Numbered from the stretch's first letter, positions 39,901-49,449 are shown. The stretch: DNA of 64,000 bases from Blastobasis lacticolella (GCA_905147135.1 LR990067.1:1178001-1242000); one strand, 5' to 3'. Notes: generated from the letters alone by a model not told the origin. Numbers and translations: made by a program.

Positions 39901-40180
39901 ACCTACCTAATTCCTCCCCAACAAGGCCAACGCTCCCCCGTCACCACTTAACTAAGTGCCGTTTTCGGAAGCATCCACTTTACTGCCATTTTACGATTGC
40001 CACCCGAATCGCCCGAATGCGGAGACATGTTCGTCGGGTGTCCCGCGCCCCGCCAAATGTAAACCTATGTGATCGTTTGCCCCTGGTTATATTGTCGTAA
40101 ATAGGGAAAGGGTGAGATCAGGGGTTGTATAGTCTTGGTTTCACGTTTTTGACTGTATTTGAATTGATGATTTAATAATT

Positions 40181-40206
40181 AAAGAAAGAAAGAAAGAAAG
40201 AAAGAA
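40181..40206 (+). repeat. AAAG microsatellite
   Basis: About six AAAG units, followed by A-rich DNA to 40320. Confidence 0.8.
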
Positions 40207-40703
40207 GACATTTATTACACGTAGACACCACGACACGACAATAAGGTACAAAAAAAACAAGGTCATTAAAGTACATAAAATAAAAAAAAATTGGGTTAGA
40301 AAAAAAAATAAAGAAAAAAAAACAGAATAACAATAATAAATGTATTTAACACTTTGTGTTGTCACTTCATGATGGAACTCCATTATTATGAATTAAATCA
40401 CTTTTTGTACACTAGTTCCACTTTATTATATAATTTTTATTAAATTGCAACCGGTTTCGAATTACTCATCTTCAGGCAATTACTTTATATTTTGATTACA
40501 AGCTATATGTAGGTACCGACAAATAATAATTTAAAGTTGATGTGGGTACCGACAGTATACAATAATGTTAGGATGTCACAGTGCAGAGAAATGTACAGTA
40601 TGTCAACATAATACAAATTACAAGTAGTCAAAATTTTTTAAGGTATGTCAATTGTTATACATTTAAGTAAATGGCAAAAAGTATAAATTATATCGAAGGT
40701 ATG

Positions 40704-41183
40704 TCATTTAAAATAATTTAAAATAGGTGATGTCGATAAGGAAATTTGGTCATTAATTATATTATCTTTCTTCATTCTGTTCACTTCTATAGCTTCTAGT
40801 CCATCTAGTCTACGTCCTTTCCCAGCTATATGAAGGTATTTTATGCCATTATCTGGGTTAAAAATATGGTTTTCTTTATTAAGGTGTTCCGCAAAGGTCG
40901 AGGTTTGTGTATTTTTTCTCCAGCTAGCTATATGTTCTTTGATTCTTGTTTTAAACTTCCTTCCTGTTTGACCTATGTATATTTTAGCACACGTGTCACA
41001 TGTCAGACTATAAATTCCACTTTGATTTTCAATGGGTATTTTATCCTTATTGTTGCAAATCAAGGACCCCAGCGATTTTATGCTATAAAATGCAGTGTTT
41101 TGCTGATCGCTATTGCAAATTTTCCTCAATTTGTGTGTGATAGGTCCAACATAGGGAATTGTTGCCCATCTTTTTGTAGGTTT
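40704..41183 (-). pseudogene. Inverted copy of the GIY-YIG endonuclease end
   Basis: The minus-strand frame encodes the last 160 residues of the element's protein, from KPTKRWATIPYVGPI through GIYSLTCDTCAKIYIGQTGR to the terminal ILNYFK. Compared with 42207-42686, I see one clear amino-acid difference (IPIEN versus IPIET). No RT is present, so it cannot act alone. It forms the 5' inverted arm. Confidence 0.85.
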
Positions 41184-42686
41184 TCTGGTAACTTCCACCG
41201 AAAGCATTCTCAATGCATTCAGAGCACCATACTTGACAGAGATGAACCCCAGGCCTCCTCGTTTACATGGATATTATAAACTGCATAAAGAAAACCAACC
41301 AATTCGACCAGTAGTTTCATACACAGGCGCTCCAGCATATAAACTAGCAAAAACAGTAAATAAACTATACAAAAGCTTGACATCGTATAAACCTACACAC
41401 ACAATTAAAAATAGTGTAGATTTAATAGAAAAATTTACATTAAAGTTTCACAACAGGCGAAATTAGTGTCCTTCGATGTAAAGAATTTGTTCACAAGTGT
41501 ACCAGTCAAAGAATGCCTTCAAATAATAAATGAAAACCTATGCCAATCCAAACTTGAAGCACAAAAAATAATAGACTTAGAGGCAGCCATCAAAATTTGT
41601 CTAGATCAAAATTATTTTATATGGAACAAACAAACATACAAGCAAATGGAAGGTTTAGCAATGGGTAGCCCTTTGTCTCCTCTATGCGCTGACATTTACA
41701 TGGACAATTTTGAAAAAGAAATTTTAAATTCGAGATTCCGTGAACACATACAATATTGGTACAGATATGTCGATGATATATTGTGTCTGTGGACTGGAAA
41801 TGATAACGACCTAAACAGTGTATTAGATTTTATGAATTCCTTGAACCCTAATATTCAACTGACGATGGAAATTGGTGGAAAAACCATTAATTTTCTTGAC
41901 ATTACAATAGACATCACGAACGATCAACATGAATATAAAATATATCGTAAAGAGACATATAGCGATAATATTATACACGCCACATCCCGGCATCCAGACA
42001 GTCATAAACATGCGGCTTTCCACGCGTTTATCCATAGATTATTAAGTGTACCAATGAGTCGAGAAAACTTTACTAAGGAGTTGAAAACTATAGAACGGAT
42101 AGCAATAAACAATGGCTACTCCAAAAAACTAATAAACAATATTCTCATACGCAAGCAAAGAGTAATAACTAGGAAAATGTTGGCACCCGCGGCTTTAGAA
42201 ATTAACAAACCTACAAAAAGATGGGCAACAATTCCCTATGTTGGACCTATCACACACAAATTGAGGAAAATTTGCAATAGCGATCAGCAAAACACTGCAT
42301 TTTATAGCATAAAATCGCTGGGGTCCTTGATTTGCAACAATAAGGATAAAATACCCATTGAAACTCAAAGTGGAATTTATAGTCTGACATGTGACACGTG
42401 TGCTAAAATATACATAGGTCAAACAGGAAGGAAGTTTAAAACAAGAATCAAAGAACATATAGCTAGCTGGAGAAAAAATACACAAACCTCGACCTTTGCG
42501 GAACACCTTAATAAAGAAAACCATATTTTTAACCCAGATAATGGCATAAAATACCTTCATATAGCTGGGAAAGGACGTAGACTAGATGGACTAGAAGCTA
42601 TAGAAGTGAACAGAATGAAGAAAGATAATATAATTAATGACCAAATTTCCTTATCGACATCACCCATTTTAAATTATTTTAAATGA
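41184..42686 (+). pseudogene. Penelope-like RT plus GIY-YIG endonuclease, frameshifted
   Basis: The first frame (41184-41463) contains PPRLHGYYKLHKENQPIRPV, the early RT motif, and stops at TAG 41464-41466. The second (in register at 41460-42686) starts at KLVSFDVKNLFTSVP. Counting residues from 41466: AMGSPLSP at 65-72, catalytic YVDD at 101-104, LDITID near 144-149. The GIY-YIG module has GIYSL at 303, a CDTC pair, YIGQTGR at 316-322, a basic FKTRIKEH at 324, and LEAIE near 376. A one-base frameshift lies upstream of 41463, and the N-terminus is missing at the inverted-arm junction. RT and nuclease cores look intact; Penelope RTs are related to telomerase RT and prime insertion at the target. 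Confidence 0.9.
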
Positions 42687-42910
42687 CATACCTTCGATAT
42701 AATTTATACTTTTTGCCATTTACTTAAATGTATAACAATTGACATACCTTAAAAAATTTTGACTACTTGTAATTTGTATTATGTTGACATACTGTACATT
42801 TCTCTGCACTGTGACATCCTAACATTATTGTATACTGTCGGTACCCACATCAACTTTAAATTATTATTTGTCGGTACCTACATATAGCTTGTAATCAAAA
42901 TATAAAGTAA

Positions 42911-42940
42911 TTGCCTGAAGATGAGTAATTCGAAACCGGT
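42911..42940 (+). other. Hammerhead-like motif in element 3' arm
   Basis: CTGAAGA at 42915-42921 and GAAAC at 42932-42936 fit the two invariant hammerhead boxes, with a 10-nt spacer in place of stem II and a palindromic AACCGGTT after. Hammerhead ribozymes have been described in Penelope-like elements. Stem II pairs poorly here, so activity is doubtful. The inverted arm carries the mirror copy at about 40450-40480. Confidence 0.3.
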
Positions 42941-43114
42941 TGCAATTTAATAAAAATTATATAATAAAGTGGAACTAGTGTACAAAAAGTGATTTAATTC
43001 ATAATAATAAATGTACCTACAGTTAACTAAATCCAGTGGCATTGTTAAAACTCCGAAATTCTGTAGTCGCGTATAATTGTGAAACAATTTAGACCGATAA
43101 CGTAATATTTATTA

Positions 43115-43437
43115 TTATATTAGACGGGGCTTGCGCGCGACGTACCTTTTCGATTTGTTTTCCCGACGTTTCGGTGGGGTTACACCCACCGTGGTCACGA
43201 GACGACTGCCGTGGAGAGGTGACAGCTGCGGTGATGTGCTGGTAGACTCCTACCCTCACATAGAATTGTCGATTTGTTGTTGATTCGGAACTGGCACACA
43301 GCACACACGATGTCCACGGATACGTCCGACGATAAATCTTGAGTCTTATTTTGCACACCACTGGGAAAAAGTGCGATGAGGTGACTCCCACCGTGGTCAC
43401 GAGACGACTATTGCAAGTCCCGTCTAATATAATAATA
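43115..43437. mobile_element. Inverted-end element with internal direct repeat
   Basis: TTATTATATTAGACGGGGCT, TGC at the left is mirrored by GCAAGTCCCGTCTAATATAA, TAA. Inside, CACCGTGGTCACGAGACGAC occurs at about 43188 and again at 43390 in the same orientation. About 325 bp. Class unclear: TIR-like ends with LTR-like internal repeats. Confidence 0.5.
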
Positions 43438-43504
43438 TGTGTAAAGACTCGCGAGTTTAGTTTGATACAAATGTACGTAATATTGTTTCGTTTTATTGTC
43501 ATTG

Positions 43505-43580
43505 ATCAATGTTGTTGAGAAGAGTGGCGATTGCTCCACCGACAAGAGTCATACTCTTAAATATATGATGATGATGATGA
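43505..43580 (+). repeat. LINE 3' tail with TGATGATGATGATGA
   Basis: GTGGCGATTGCTCCACCGAC, AAGAGTCATACTCTTAAATA, then ATGATGATGATGATGA. The inverted relative at 56395-56530 extends the family toward TCTCTCCTGTCTGCC. A third LINE-like family sharing the triplet tail. Confidence 0.55.
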
Positions 43581-43599
43581 TCAATATGATTATTAATGT

Positions 43600-44080
43600 G
43601 ATACTAGGCTTACCCGTAATACGAGGAAATGGTTTTTATGACAGTTTAGCTTTTGCTTGACCATTTTAAATGACCTCCGTATTGTTTGAATAGCAGTACT
43701 ACGGGGAGGTCAAGACCCTGATCGTGGTTGAACAGTCTTAGAACTTCGGGTCCTTCGAAAGCCGATCGGCATTCCGCTGCGATGTAATGAATAGTAAACT
43801 TTATCAATAAACTAACTAACTGTAATAGCTGTAATTCGCGATTTAACCCGACAGACCGACGTACATTAGAGTCATAAACGTAGCAAAAGCTTTTAATGGG
43901 CATTTAATTCAAACAAATAGGACAAACTTTATAATTCATGCAAAGAATTAATAATTATATGTTAGTATAAACAAAACTCACACAATTATCTTATATTTTT
44001 TTAAGCGCCTTCCGCAGTATTTCCTATGACACCCTCCGGACTATCCAGGGAGGGAGGCAAAGAACACTCATGTGTATAAC
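43600..44080. other. Unassigned, with repeat I fragment
   Basis: 43690-43770 holds a diverged repeat I piece (AGGTCAAGACCCTGATCGTG, GTTGAACAGTCTTAGAA). No gene supported. Confidence 0.35.
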
Positions 44081-44083
44081 GCG

Positions 44084-44206
44084 CGTCACGAAAGAAGAGA
44101 CTTGTCAAATGGCAGTGGAGGGGATTTCGCGCAGGTAATCGTATACAGCGCAAGTCGAACCACGTGACCCGCCAAGGCTCTTCTTATTTGACACTAACTA
44201 TACTAA
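44084..44206. mobile_element. MITE-4, copy 2
   Basis: GCGTCACGAAAGAAGAGACT through GGATTTCGCGCAGGTAATCG to CAAGGCTCTTCTTATTTGAC. Matches 16893-17008. TATA lies near both edges. Confidence 0.7.
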
Positions 44207-44388
44207 CGCGGCCGGCGACTGGTTATGCTGGACTCGCAAGAGACCTAGGCGCCTACCAGCCAAAGTCTACCTTAGGAGTTTCATCGAATTCGACATTTGA
44301 TGGGGATGGGGTGCGCACATCTCATCAGACTGCTCACAGTGTGTCTTTTCATAAACACCACCTCATCATCGCGATTTAGAAAACAATA

Positions 44389-45232
44389 AGCGCCATCTGT
44401 TGTTAACATATTGGAATAATGCTTAAGTTAGGCCATTAGCAACCTTATGTATATGCACATAAAGCACCGTGTCGTTTTATTTTGTACAGTATGGCGTGAC
44501 GGTCACCACTATCGCCATCTATGATGCTCGCCGAACTTTTTAAAGCAGCTGTCTGAAAATGCCCCACCAGCGCCATCTGTTGTCCTATATCGCATAAAAG
44601 CTTATGTTAATTAGGTCATTAGCAACCTTATGTCTATACAAATAAAGCACCGTGCCGTGTTGTGCAGTACGCCGTGACGGTCGCCACGTCTTTTAATAAA
44701 CACCACTTATATACAATTAGTGCCATCTATTGTCCACGTATCGCATAAAAGCTTACATTAAGCCATCAGCAACCGTATACCCATACACATAAAGCACCGT
44801 GCCGTGTTGTGCAGTACGGCGTGGCGGCGACCTCCTGCCGCCGCCGCCAACGGCCACCACCAGCCCTACCGCCGCTACCACTCGCACCACCAGAACTACG
44901 CAAACGGTTATCGAATTCAATACTTGAGAATCCTGTCTAAGCAGCGCCATCTAGGGAGGCACGCCGAACTACACTTTTTTCTATTTAAAGTAGCTGTCTG
45001 AAAATCCCCCGTTAGCGCCATCTTTTGTCCACGTAATGCATTAAAGATTACAATAAGCCATTAGCAACCTTATGCCCATACACATAAAGCACTGTGCCCT
45101 GTTTTTACCACTTCGTCAGATTCAAAATTTAAGTAGCGCCATCTTTTGTCCACGTATTGCATAGCTTAAGTTAGATTAGGCTACTAGCAACCCTATACCC
45201 ATACACATAAAGCACCGTGCCGTGTTGTGCAG
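44389..45232 (+). repeat. Tandem array of decayed exon-b acceptor units
   Basis: Units begin with GCGCCATCTGTTGTCC-like sequence at about 44389, 44570, 44720, 45014 and 45135. They continue with GCATAAAAGCTTA, CATTAGCAACCTTATG and CATACACATAAAGCACCGTG, and four end in a GTGCAG or GTACAG acceptor followed by TACGGCGTGGCGG or a decayed form (44490, 44668, 44815, 45233). The copy at 44815 retains about 95 bp of exon-like sequence but has one extra C and no GTGAGC donor; the earlier ones retain 10-25 bp. This reads as local tandem duplication of an exon's 5' part and its upstream intron. Confidence 0.6.
44815..44910 (+). pseudogene. Decayed duplicate of exon b
   Basis: After TGTTGTGCAG it reads YGVAATSC, then an extra C shifts the frame away from AAANGHHQPYRRYHSHHQ. 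Compared with 45233-45340 it has Tyr codons in place of Asp/His positions and no GT donor at the expected end. Likely a pseudo-exon, though a spliced product using the shifted frame cannot be excluded. Confidence 0.45.
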
Positions 45233-45340
45233 TACGGCGTGGCGGCGACCTCCTGCGCCGCCGCCAACGGCCACCACCAGCCCGACCGCCGCCACCACTC
45301 GCACCACCACCAGCACCACGCGGACGTGCCGCCTCAATGG
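45233..45340 (+). CDS. Candidate host exon b (108 nt, His-rich)
   Basis: The acceptor CCGTGTTGTGCAG precedes it, and GG|GTGAGC follows. The exon is exactly 36 codons in phase 0: YGVAATSCAAANGHHQPDRR, then HHSHHHQHHADVPPQW. Strong GC3, unlike the flanks, favours real coding sequence. Exon a (26035-26087) ends on a codon boundary, so joining the two keeps the frame. Being a symmetric exon, it could be a skippable cassette. His-rich stretches occur in transcription factors and metal transporters; the gene is not recognised. The acceptor's pyrimidine tract is weak, the main reason for caution. Confidence 0.5.
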
Positions 45341-45344
45341 GTGA

Positions 45345-45640
45345 GCGCCGGTGTTGTGTTGTAGAGTTGATGTCGTTGTTGAGTTGCGATGTAGTGTGTA
45401 TTGGGAGTTGGAGTGTTGTGTGTATTAGTTGTTAAACCTTTGTTGTTTTTTTGTAGCTTAAAGATTTTTTGTTAGTTGCGACGTAGTGTGTATTGGGAGT
45501 TGGAGTGTTGTGTGTATTGTTGTTTTTGTTTTAGCTTAAGATTTTTTTTGGTAGTAGCTGTCTTTGTACGGCGTAGTGTGTGTTTGTTTGTTGTTGAGTT
45601 GCGGCGTAGTGTGTATTGGAGTGTAGTGTGTATCTAAATG
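45345..45640 (+). repeat. GT-rich minisatellite after exon b
   Basis: Units such as GAGTTGCGATGTAGTGTGTA, TTGGGAGTTGGAGTGTTGTG recur at about 45381, 45475 and 45595, spaced about 95-120 bp, with T-runs and TAGCTTAA between. A further relative lies at 45845-45940 and a weaker one at 46300-46345. It starts within 10 bp of the proposed donor. Confidence 0.65.
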
Positions 45641-45664
45641 TTTAGAGAAATTTCGTTACCTGCA

Positions 45665-45760
45665 ACATAAATGTAGAAATTGTAGATGTTACGGGTGATA
45701 GTTACCACTTACCATCAGGTGGGCTGTCTGCTCGTTTGTCACTGAGTAGCATAAAAAAAA
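45665..45760 (+). repeat. Repeat E tail, copy 3
   Basis: GTAGATGTTACGGGTGATAG, TTACCACTTACCATCAGGTG, GGCTGTCTGCTCGTTTGTCA and GAGTAGCATAAAAAAAA. Followed by a D subfamily 2 piece (45780-45840). Confidence 0.6.
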
Positions 45761-46027
45761 TGGAAACAACATCCATACGGTACTTGCTTACCATCAGGCG
45801 GGCCGTGTGCTTGTTTGCCACCGCAGTGGTTTCAAAAATATTGTGTTGTAGTTGTTGAGTTGCGGCGTAGTGTGTATTGTAGTTTGGAGTGTAGTGTGTA
45901 TTACCTTTTGTTGTGGTTGTGTTGTAGCTTAAGGTTATTTTGGCAGAAGCAGACAACGAATAAGGGGTCCACGTAATGGTAAATGGGTGGTGTGCTTGTT
46001 CGTTTGTTGTTTTTGTGTCGTGTGTAC

Positions 46028-46145
46028 TTTTTTATGTTATACGGCAGACAAACAGGAAAGCGGGCCACTGATGGAAAGTGGTCACCGCCGCCTATAGCCA
46101 TCAGCAACACCAGGGGATTACCAATGCGTCGCCCACCTCTGAAGA
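46028..46145 (-). mobile_element. Repeat D tail, copy 4
   Basis: TTTTATGTTATACGGCAGAC, AGCGGGCCACTGATGGAAAG, CGCCTATAGCCATCAGCAAC and GGGGATTACCAATGCGTCGC. Confidence 0.65.
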
Positions 46146-47040
46146 GACCTCTAGCATACCTCTTAAACACTGTAGTTGCGAGCTCCTTCCACATCTAGTA
46201 TTTTAATTCAAAGTTCCAATACTTAGGTTTTAGTAACCTTGACCACGGGGAGCTCTCACTCTGCAGCGGGCTGTACTACTACTGTTTCTTAGAGGAGTCC
46301 GATGTGTGTACTGTAGACGGTGTAGTGAACTGTAGTGTGTATTCAGAACAATATAGTTATTGATCTAAGAATGTGTACCTCGTAGCATAGTGTTCATAGT
46401 TGTGTTGCACCTATTTTAGGAGTTTTCTGTGTTATTTTTGCACTTAGTTAATGTGTTATTTTTGCACCCAATTAATGTGTTATTTTGTTTCACTACATTT
46501 TGAATTAAATTATACATTGTTTGTTACGAAAAACAAATCGCCAATGACGCCTATCGCTCAGGCTCACTCGAAATCCTCACCGCAGCGCCACCTGGTGTAC
46601 AGCTTAAGAACTAAAGTGGAGAGGACGTCCAGTGACAATTCGAGCAGAATAGGCCGACTCGTTACCGGAAATCAAGTTCGCTACTCTCAAATATGTTTAT
46701 GTAGGCTTCAAATAAGGTTACCGCTTAATAAGCGCTTTAGTGATCGGTAAAACGCTGATATTTTGTTTTACTTAATTATACATTGTCTGTAGTTTACTTT
46801 TTAAGAGAACATGCCGCCAGTTTTAGCCTACAATTTGGATATTTATGATTATTTCATGCCCTCTACACTTATACTACAACAAACTTGGAATTACAGTAAC
46901 ATAACCTCGCAATCGGGCGTCGTATTAAAAAAATAATTGTCGACAATTTTTATTTGACACCAAGAGCTGTCATTGAAATAATTTTAAACTGCGGGTAATT
47001 AATTAGTATTGGTCTAATTGTGGTGTATTGCGTATAAAAA
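46146..47040. other. Unassigned stretch
   Basis: 46550-46700 has balanced composition with an open frame (46451-46750) but no recognised domain or splice sites. The rest is AT-rich. Confidence 0.35.
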
Positions 47041-47044
47041 ATAA

Positions 47045-47395
47045 TAATCTTGGCGCAAATGTCCCGGTTGTCCCGAGAACAAGGGCCCGGGGTCCGCCTT
47101 GACCATGATCCAGGATTTGGCGATCAGGTAATTACAGTGGAGCGACTACAATCTGACCTCAGTGACCCTGCTACCAGGGGAACCTGACCAGATTGGATCA
47201 TGGTTACAAATTCAGTTGCCTGAATTGCAAATTCATCACGATGTTTTCCCTCACCGTAAGAGCATCGGTTAGTATTCAACTAATGTACATAACTCAGAAA
47301 AGAGTCATTGGTACATCGCCCCGCAGCGGTATTCGGTACCTCTCGCTTACGAGTTGGATTCTCAACCGCCCGGCTACCGACGCGGCGACGCCCCG
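47045..47395 (-). mobile_element. SINE-B, copy 9 (near full length)
   Basis: ATCTTGGCGCAAATGTCCCG, GACCATGATCCAGGATTTGG, AACCTGACCAGATTGGATCA, GTACATAACTCAGAAAAGAG, GGTACCTCTCGCTTACGAGT and TACCGACG. The B-box is damaged (CGCAGCGGTATTCGGTACC). Very similar to 62010-62360, which has an intact B-box. Confidence 0.8.
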
Positions 47396-47700
47396 GCGTA
47401 TTGCGTGTAGTATACCCTCAATTCTGTATAGGAATTCTGTATTTGTTTGTATTCTGTATTCTATTAACTTTTTGGCGGCGGCTTTCACTTCCTTTTTCCT
47501 TTCTATAAAGTGGCGGTCCATAGTCTCTGCGTATTCCACCTGTGGGACACAGGAGTGAGCTTTATTTATATTTACATATAAACTTTTTTATTTTTCATTT
47601 ATTGTATAAATTAAAAAATTACATGATACAGTGCGAATGATATATACAACCATCAAGGTTTATACTAAAGTCATCTTGAGTCCATATTCCATTTAAAATA
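47396..47700. other. Unassigned stretch
   Basis: No feature supported; AT-rich toward 47600. Confidence 0.35.
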
Positions 47701-47704
47701 TAAA

Positions 47705-47955
47705 CAAATAAATATGCTTCGACAAATTCACACAGCGCCATCTAGCCCCAAAGTAAGCAAAGCTGGTGTTATGGGTGTTAGATAACTGATAAACTACTTA
47801 TATACCTTTTTTGTTAAATACACACTTATTATACATACTACACCCAGACCCGTAACTGAAATAAAAATTCTTCATTTCATTTTCTGCTCGGTTGGGAATC
47901 CCGGGACCTCTGCATGACGACCGGCATGTTAATTAACTGAACCACTCCGGTCATA
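47705..47955 (-). mobile_element. SINE-Gly, copy 7
   Basis: AATATGCTTCGACAAATTCA, CATCTAGCCCCAAAGTAAGC, CACCCAGACCCGTAACTGAA, TCTGCTCGGTTGGGAATCCC and GAACCACTCCGGTC. The head is diverged at the B-box. Confidence 0.75.
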
Positions 47956-47969
47956 TACGTATACATATA

Positions 47970-48442
47970 CAGGGTGTAAAAAGACCGCTAGCATTAATTG
48001 AAACCATATTCTACCCATAAAACTGAACAACTTTCCCCAAGAAACATACCCGCGGAAACTCATAGTTTAGGCAGAAATCGAGATGCTTTTACAAACAAAA
48101 GGTGTATTTTTGTACTATAAAATATCAAGTATCGATAACTACATCGTTCACAATTAATTTAGACACTCAATGTTTTAATTTAAGTTGAAATAAATGCACT
48201 TTAAGTAAGCACGCAATGTAAAGCGATGCAGGCTGGCCGGCCGCACACGTCAGTGGGCACTGGTCACGTGGGCGAGCAGGAGGCGTGCGCCGGATGATGT
48301 ACATTGCGCGTCGCAATTAATTATTTATTTTAGGTAACGAAATTATGAAGTCATTTCCGCGGATGTTTCTTGGGGAAAGTTGTTCAGTTTCATGGGTAGA
48401 ATATGGGGTTTCAATTAATGGTAGCGGTCTTTTTACACCCTG
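47970..48442. mobile_element. MITE-10 (TA-CAGGGTGT ends), 473 bp
   Basis: CAGGGTGTAAAAAGACCGCT, AGCATTAATTGAAACC, TTCTACCCATAAAACTGAAC, AACTTTCCCCAAGAAACAT is mirrored almost base for base at 48345-48442, ending TTTTTACACCCTG. Terminal inverted repeats are about 95 bp and TA flanks both ends. The interior includes a GC-rich block (GCAGGCTGGCCGGCCGCACA). No transposase. Confidence 0.85.
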
Positions 48443-49040
48443 TATATATATTATATTAACGATTCGATCCATGGATTTGTGAATACCAAGATTTTCTATT
48501 TCACCCAGTAATTAGACTGACTTAAAATCATGGTTTGTATAATTAGATGCTATAATTAACAACCAAATGAGCGGTTGGCTGTATCAGCAATATTACATTG
48601 CCTAATGGTGCGATTAACGATGAAATTATCTATAATTCTTTGTACCAAATGGTTTTTTTTCCAAACCGTTACGACATTGATACTTTGAAAATAGAGAGCT
48701 TACACGTATCGATTACGCTTAGACATACTTATAAGTCAAAGCTGAAATGCCTGCTGATAGTCAACTTCATTCGGAGTCTATGCCCAGGTGCAAATTAGGT
48801 ATAAGTGTTTATTATTATTGGTATTTTTTTTTTTGTACTATGTTGGTAGGAAATATATTGAAGGCATAGAGAGTGCAAACCTTCGCCAACAAACTGTTTT
48901 ACAGTTTGGCGAATTATACAAATAATTACCAATGTACCACATTTATGATAAATAAATAATAAAAAAAAACTGAAATTATTAATTGTACAAAACATACTTA
49001 TGAAAATTAATCATTGATTTTGAAAATAGACTATGTTCGC
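48443..49040. other. AT-rich unassigned stretch
   Basis: No feature supported; CCTTCGCCAACAAACTGTTT at 48880 forms a small hairpin with ACAGTTTGGCGAA. Confidence 0.35.
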
Positions 49041-49044
49041 ACAT

Positions 49045-49082
49045 AGATTATATTTAGGGTTCGCACGTAGAACCCTAAATAT
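49045..49082. repeat. Perfect hairpin, 15-bp stem
   Basis: TTATATTTAGGGTTC, loop GCACGTA, GAACCCTAAATATAA. Possibly a terminator-like or element-end hairpin; copy number unknown. Confidence 0.6.
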
Positions 49083-49124
49083 AACAAAAATATTTACTTA
49101 CGTTTCTATAAGGGTATTATTTAT

Positions 49125-49420
49125 TTATTTATTTGAAAAGTGGGCTCTCCACGGCTTCCTCAGTCCTAGTATCACTGCGACCATTCCTGATCTATTGTGA
49201 TCGCCTCTTTCTTAAAGTTCAATACTAATCTCTGCATCTTCTATGAACTGTAATAGGTCCTTAGTACTGATTTCGTGCACCTCATCCGGTAGTAGTTGGT
49301 GTTTACCCAGATGGATGCTGCGTTTGCGCATCAGGGCCTCTCATTTGCAGATCGGGTGGAGAGGCGTTTCATCCTCCTCCTTACACAATCTACAGTCCGT
49401 TCTATAAGAGTTTGAAATAC
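49125..49420 (-). pseudogene. LINE 3' end with zinc-knuckle-like C-terminus
   Basis: The minus strand reads TDCRLCKEEDETPLHPICK, stop, EALMRKRSIHLGKHQLLPDE, VHEISTKDLLQFIEDAEISI, EL, stop at 49212-49214. A 3' UTR then ends in AAATAAATAAAT. The CxxC...H...C pattern after an RNase H-type region is common at LINE C-termini of the R1/I/Jockey groups. One in-frame stop replaces the expected Cys codon. Clade is tentative. Confidence 0.65.
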
Positions 49421-49449
49421 CCCTTTTTATTTGTTGTCTTACTTCTTTC

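Larger units (their letters stand above)
40345..43008 (+). mobile_element. Penelope-like retroelement with inverted 5' copy
   Basis: Layout: a 37-bp extension (40345-40381); an inverted 802-bp arm (40382-41183) that matches 42207-43008 almost without gaps; then a 5'-truncated forward body (41184-43008) with the RT and GIY-YIG frame. A 13-bp direct repeat AATAATAAATGTA lies at 40332-40344 and 43003-43015, overlapping the arm end by a few AT-rich bases; it is a plausible target duplication. Pseudo-LTR-like terminal copies in inverted orientation, and a roughly 35-bp end extension, are described for Penelope-like elements. The arms differ very little, so the insertion is recent. It lies inside the proposed 19-kb intron. 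Confidence 0.85.

Noticed and set aside
42195..42560. Long minus-strand frame (121 codons) opposite the Penelope-like endonuclease
   Set aside because: It is the antisense shadow of the coding strand, and the mirrored plus-strand frame at 40830-41279 is the shadow of the inverted arm.
44217..44379. Possible exon with balanced composition
   Set aside because: The frame is open but there is no convincing acceptor/donor pair.
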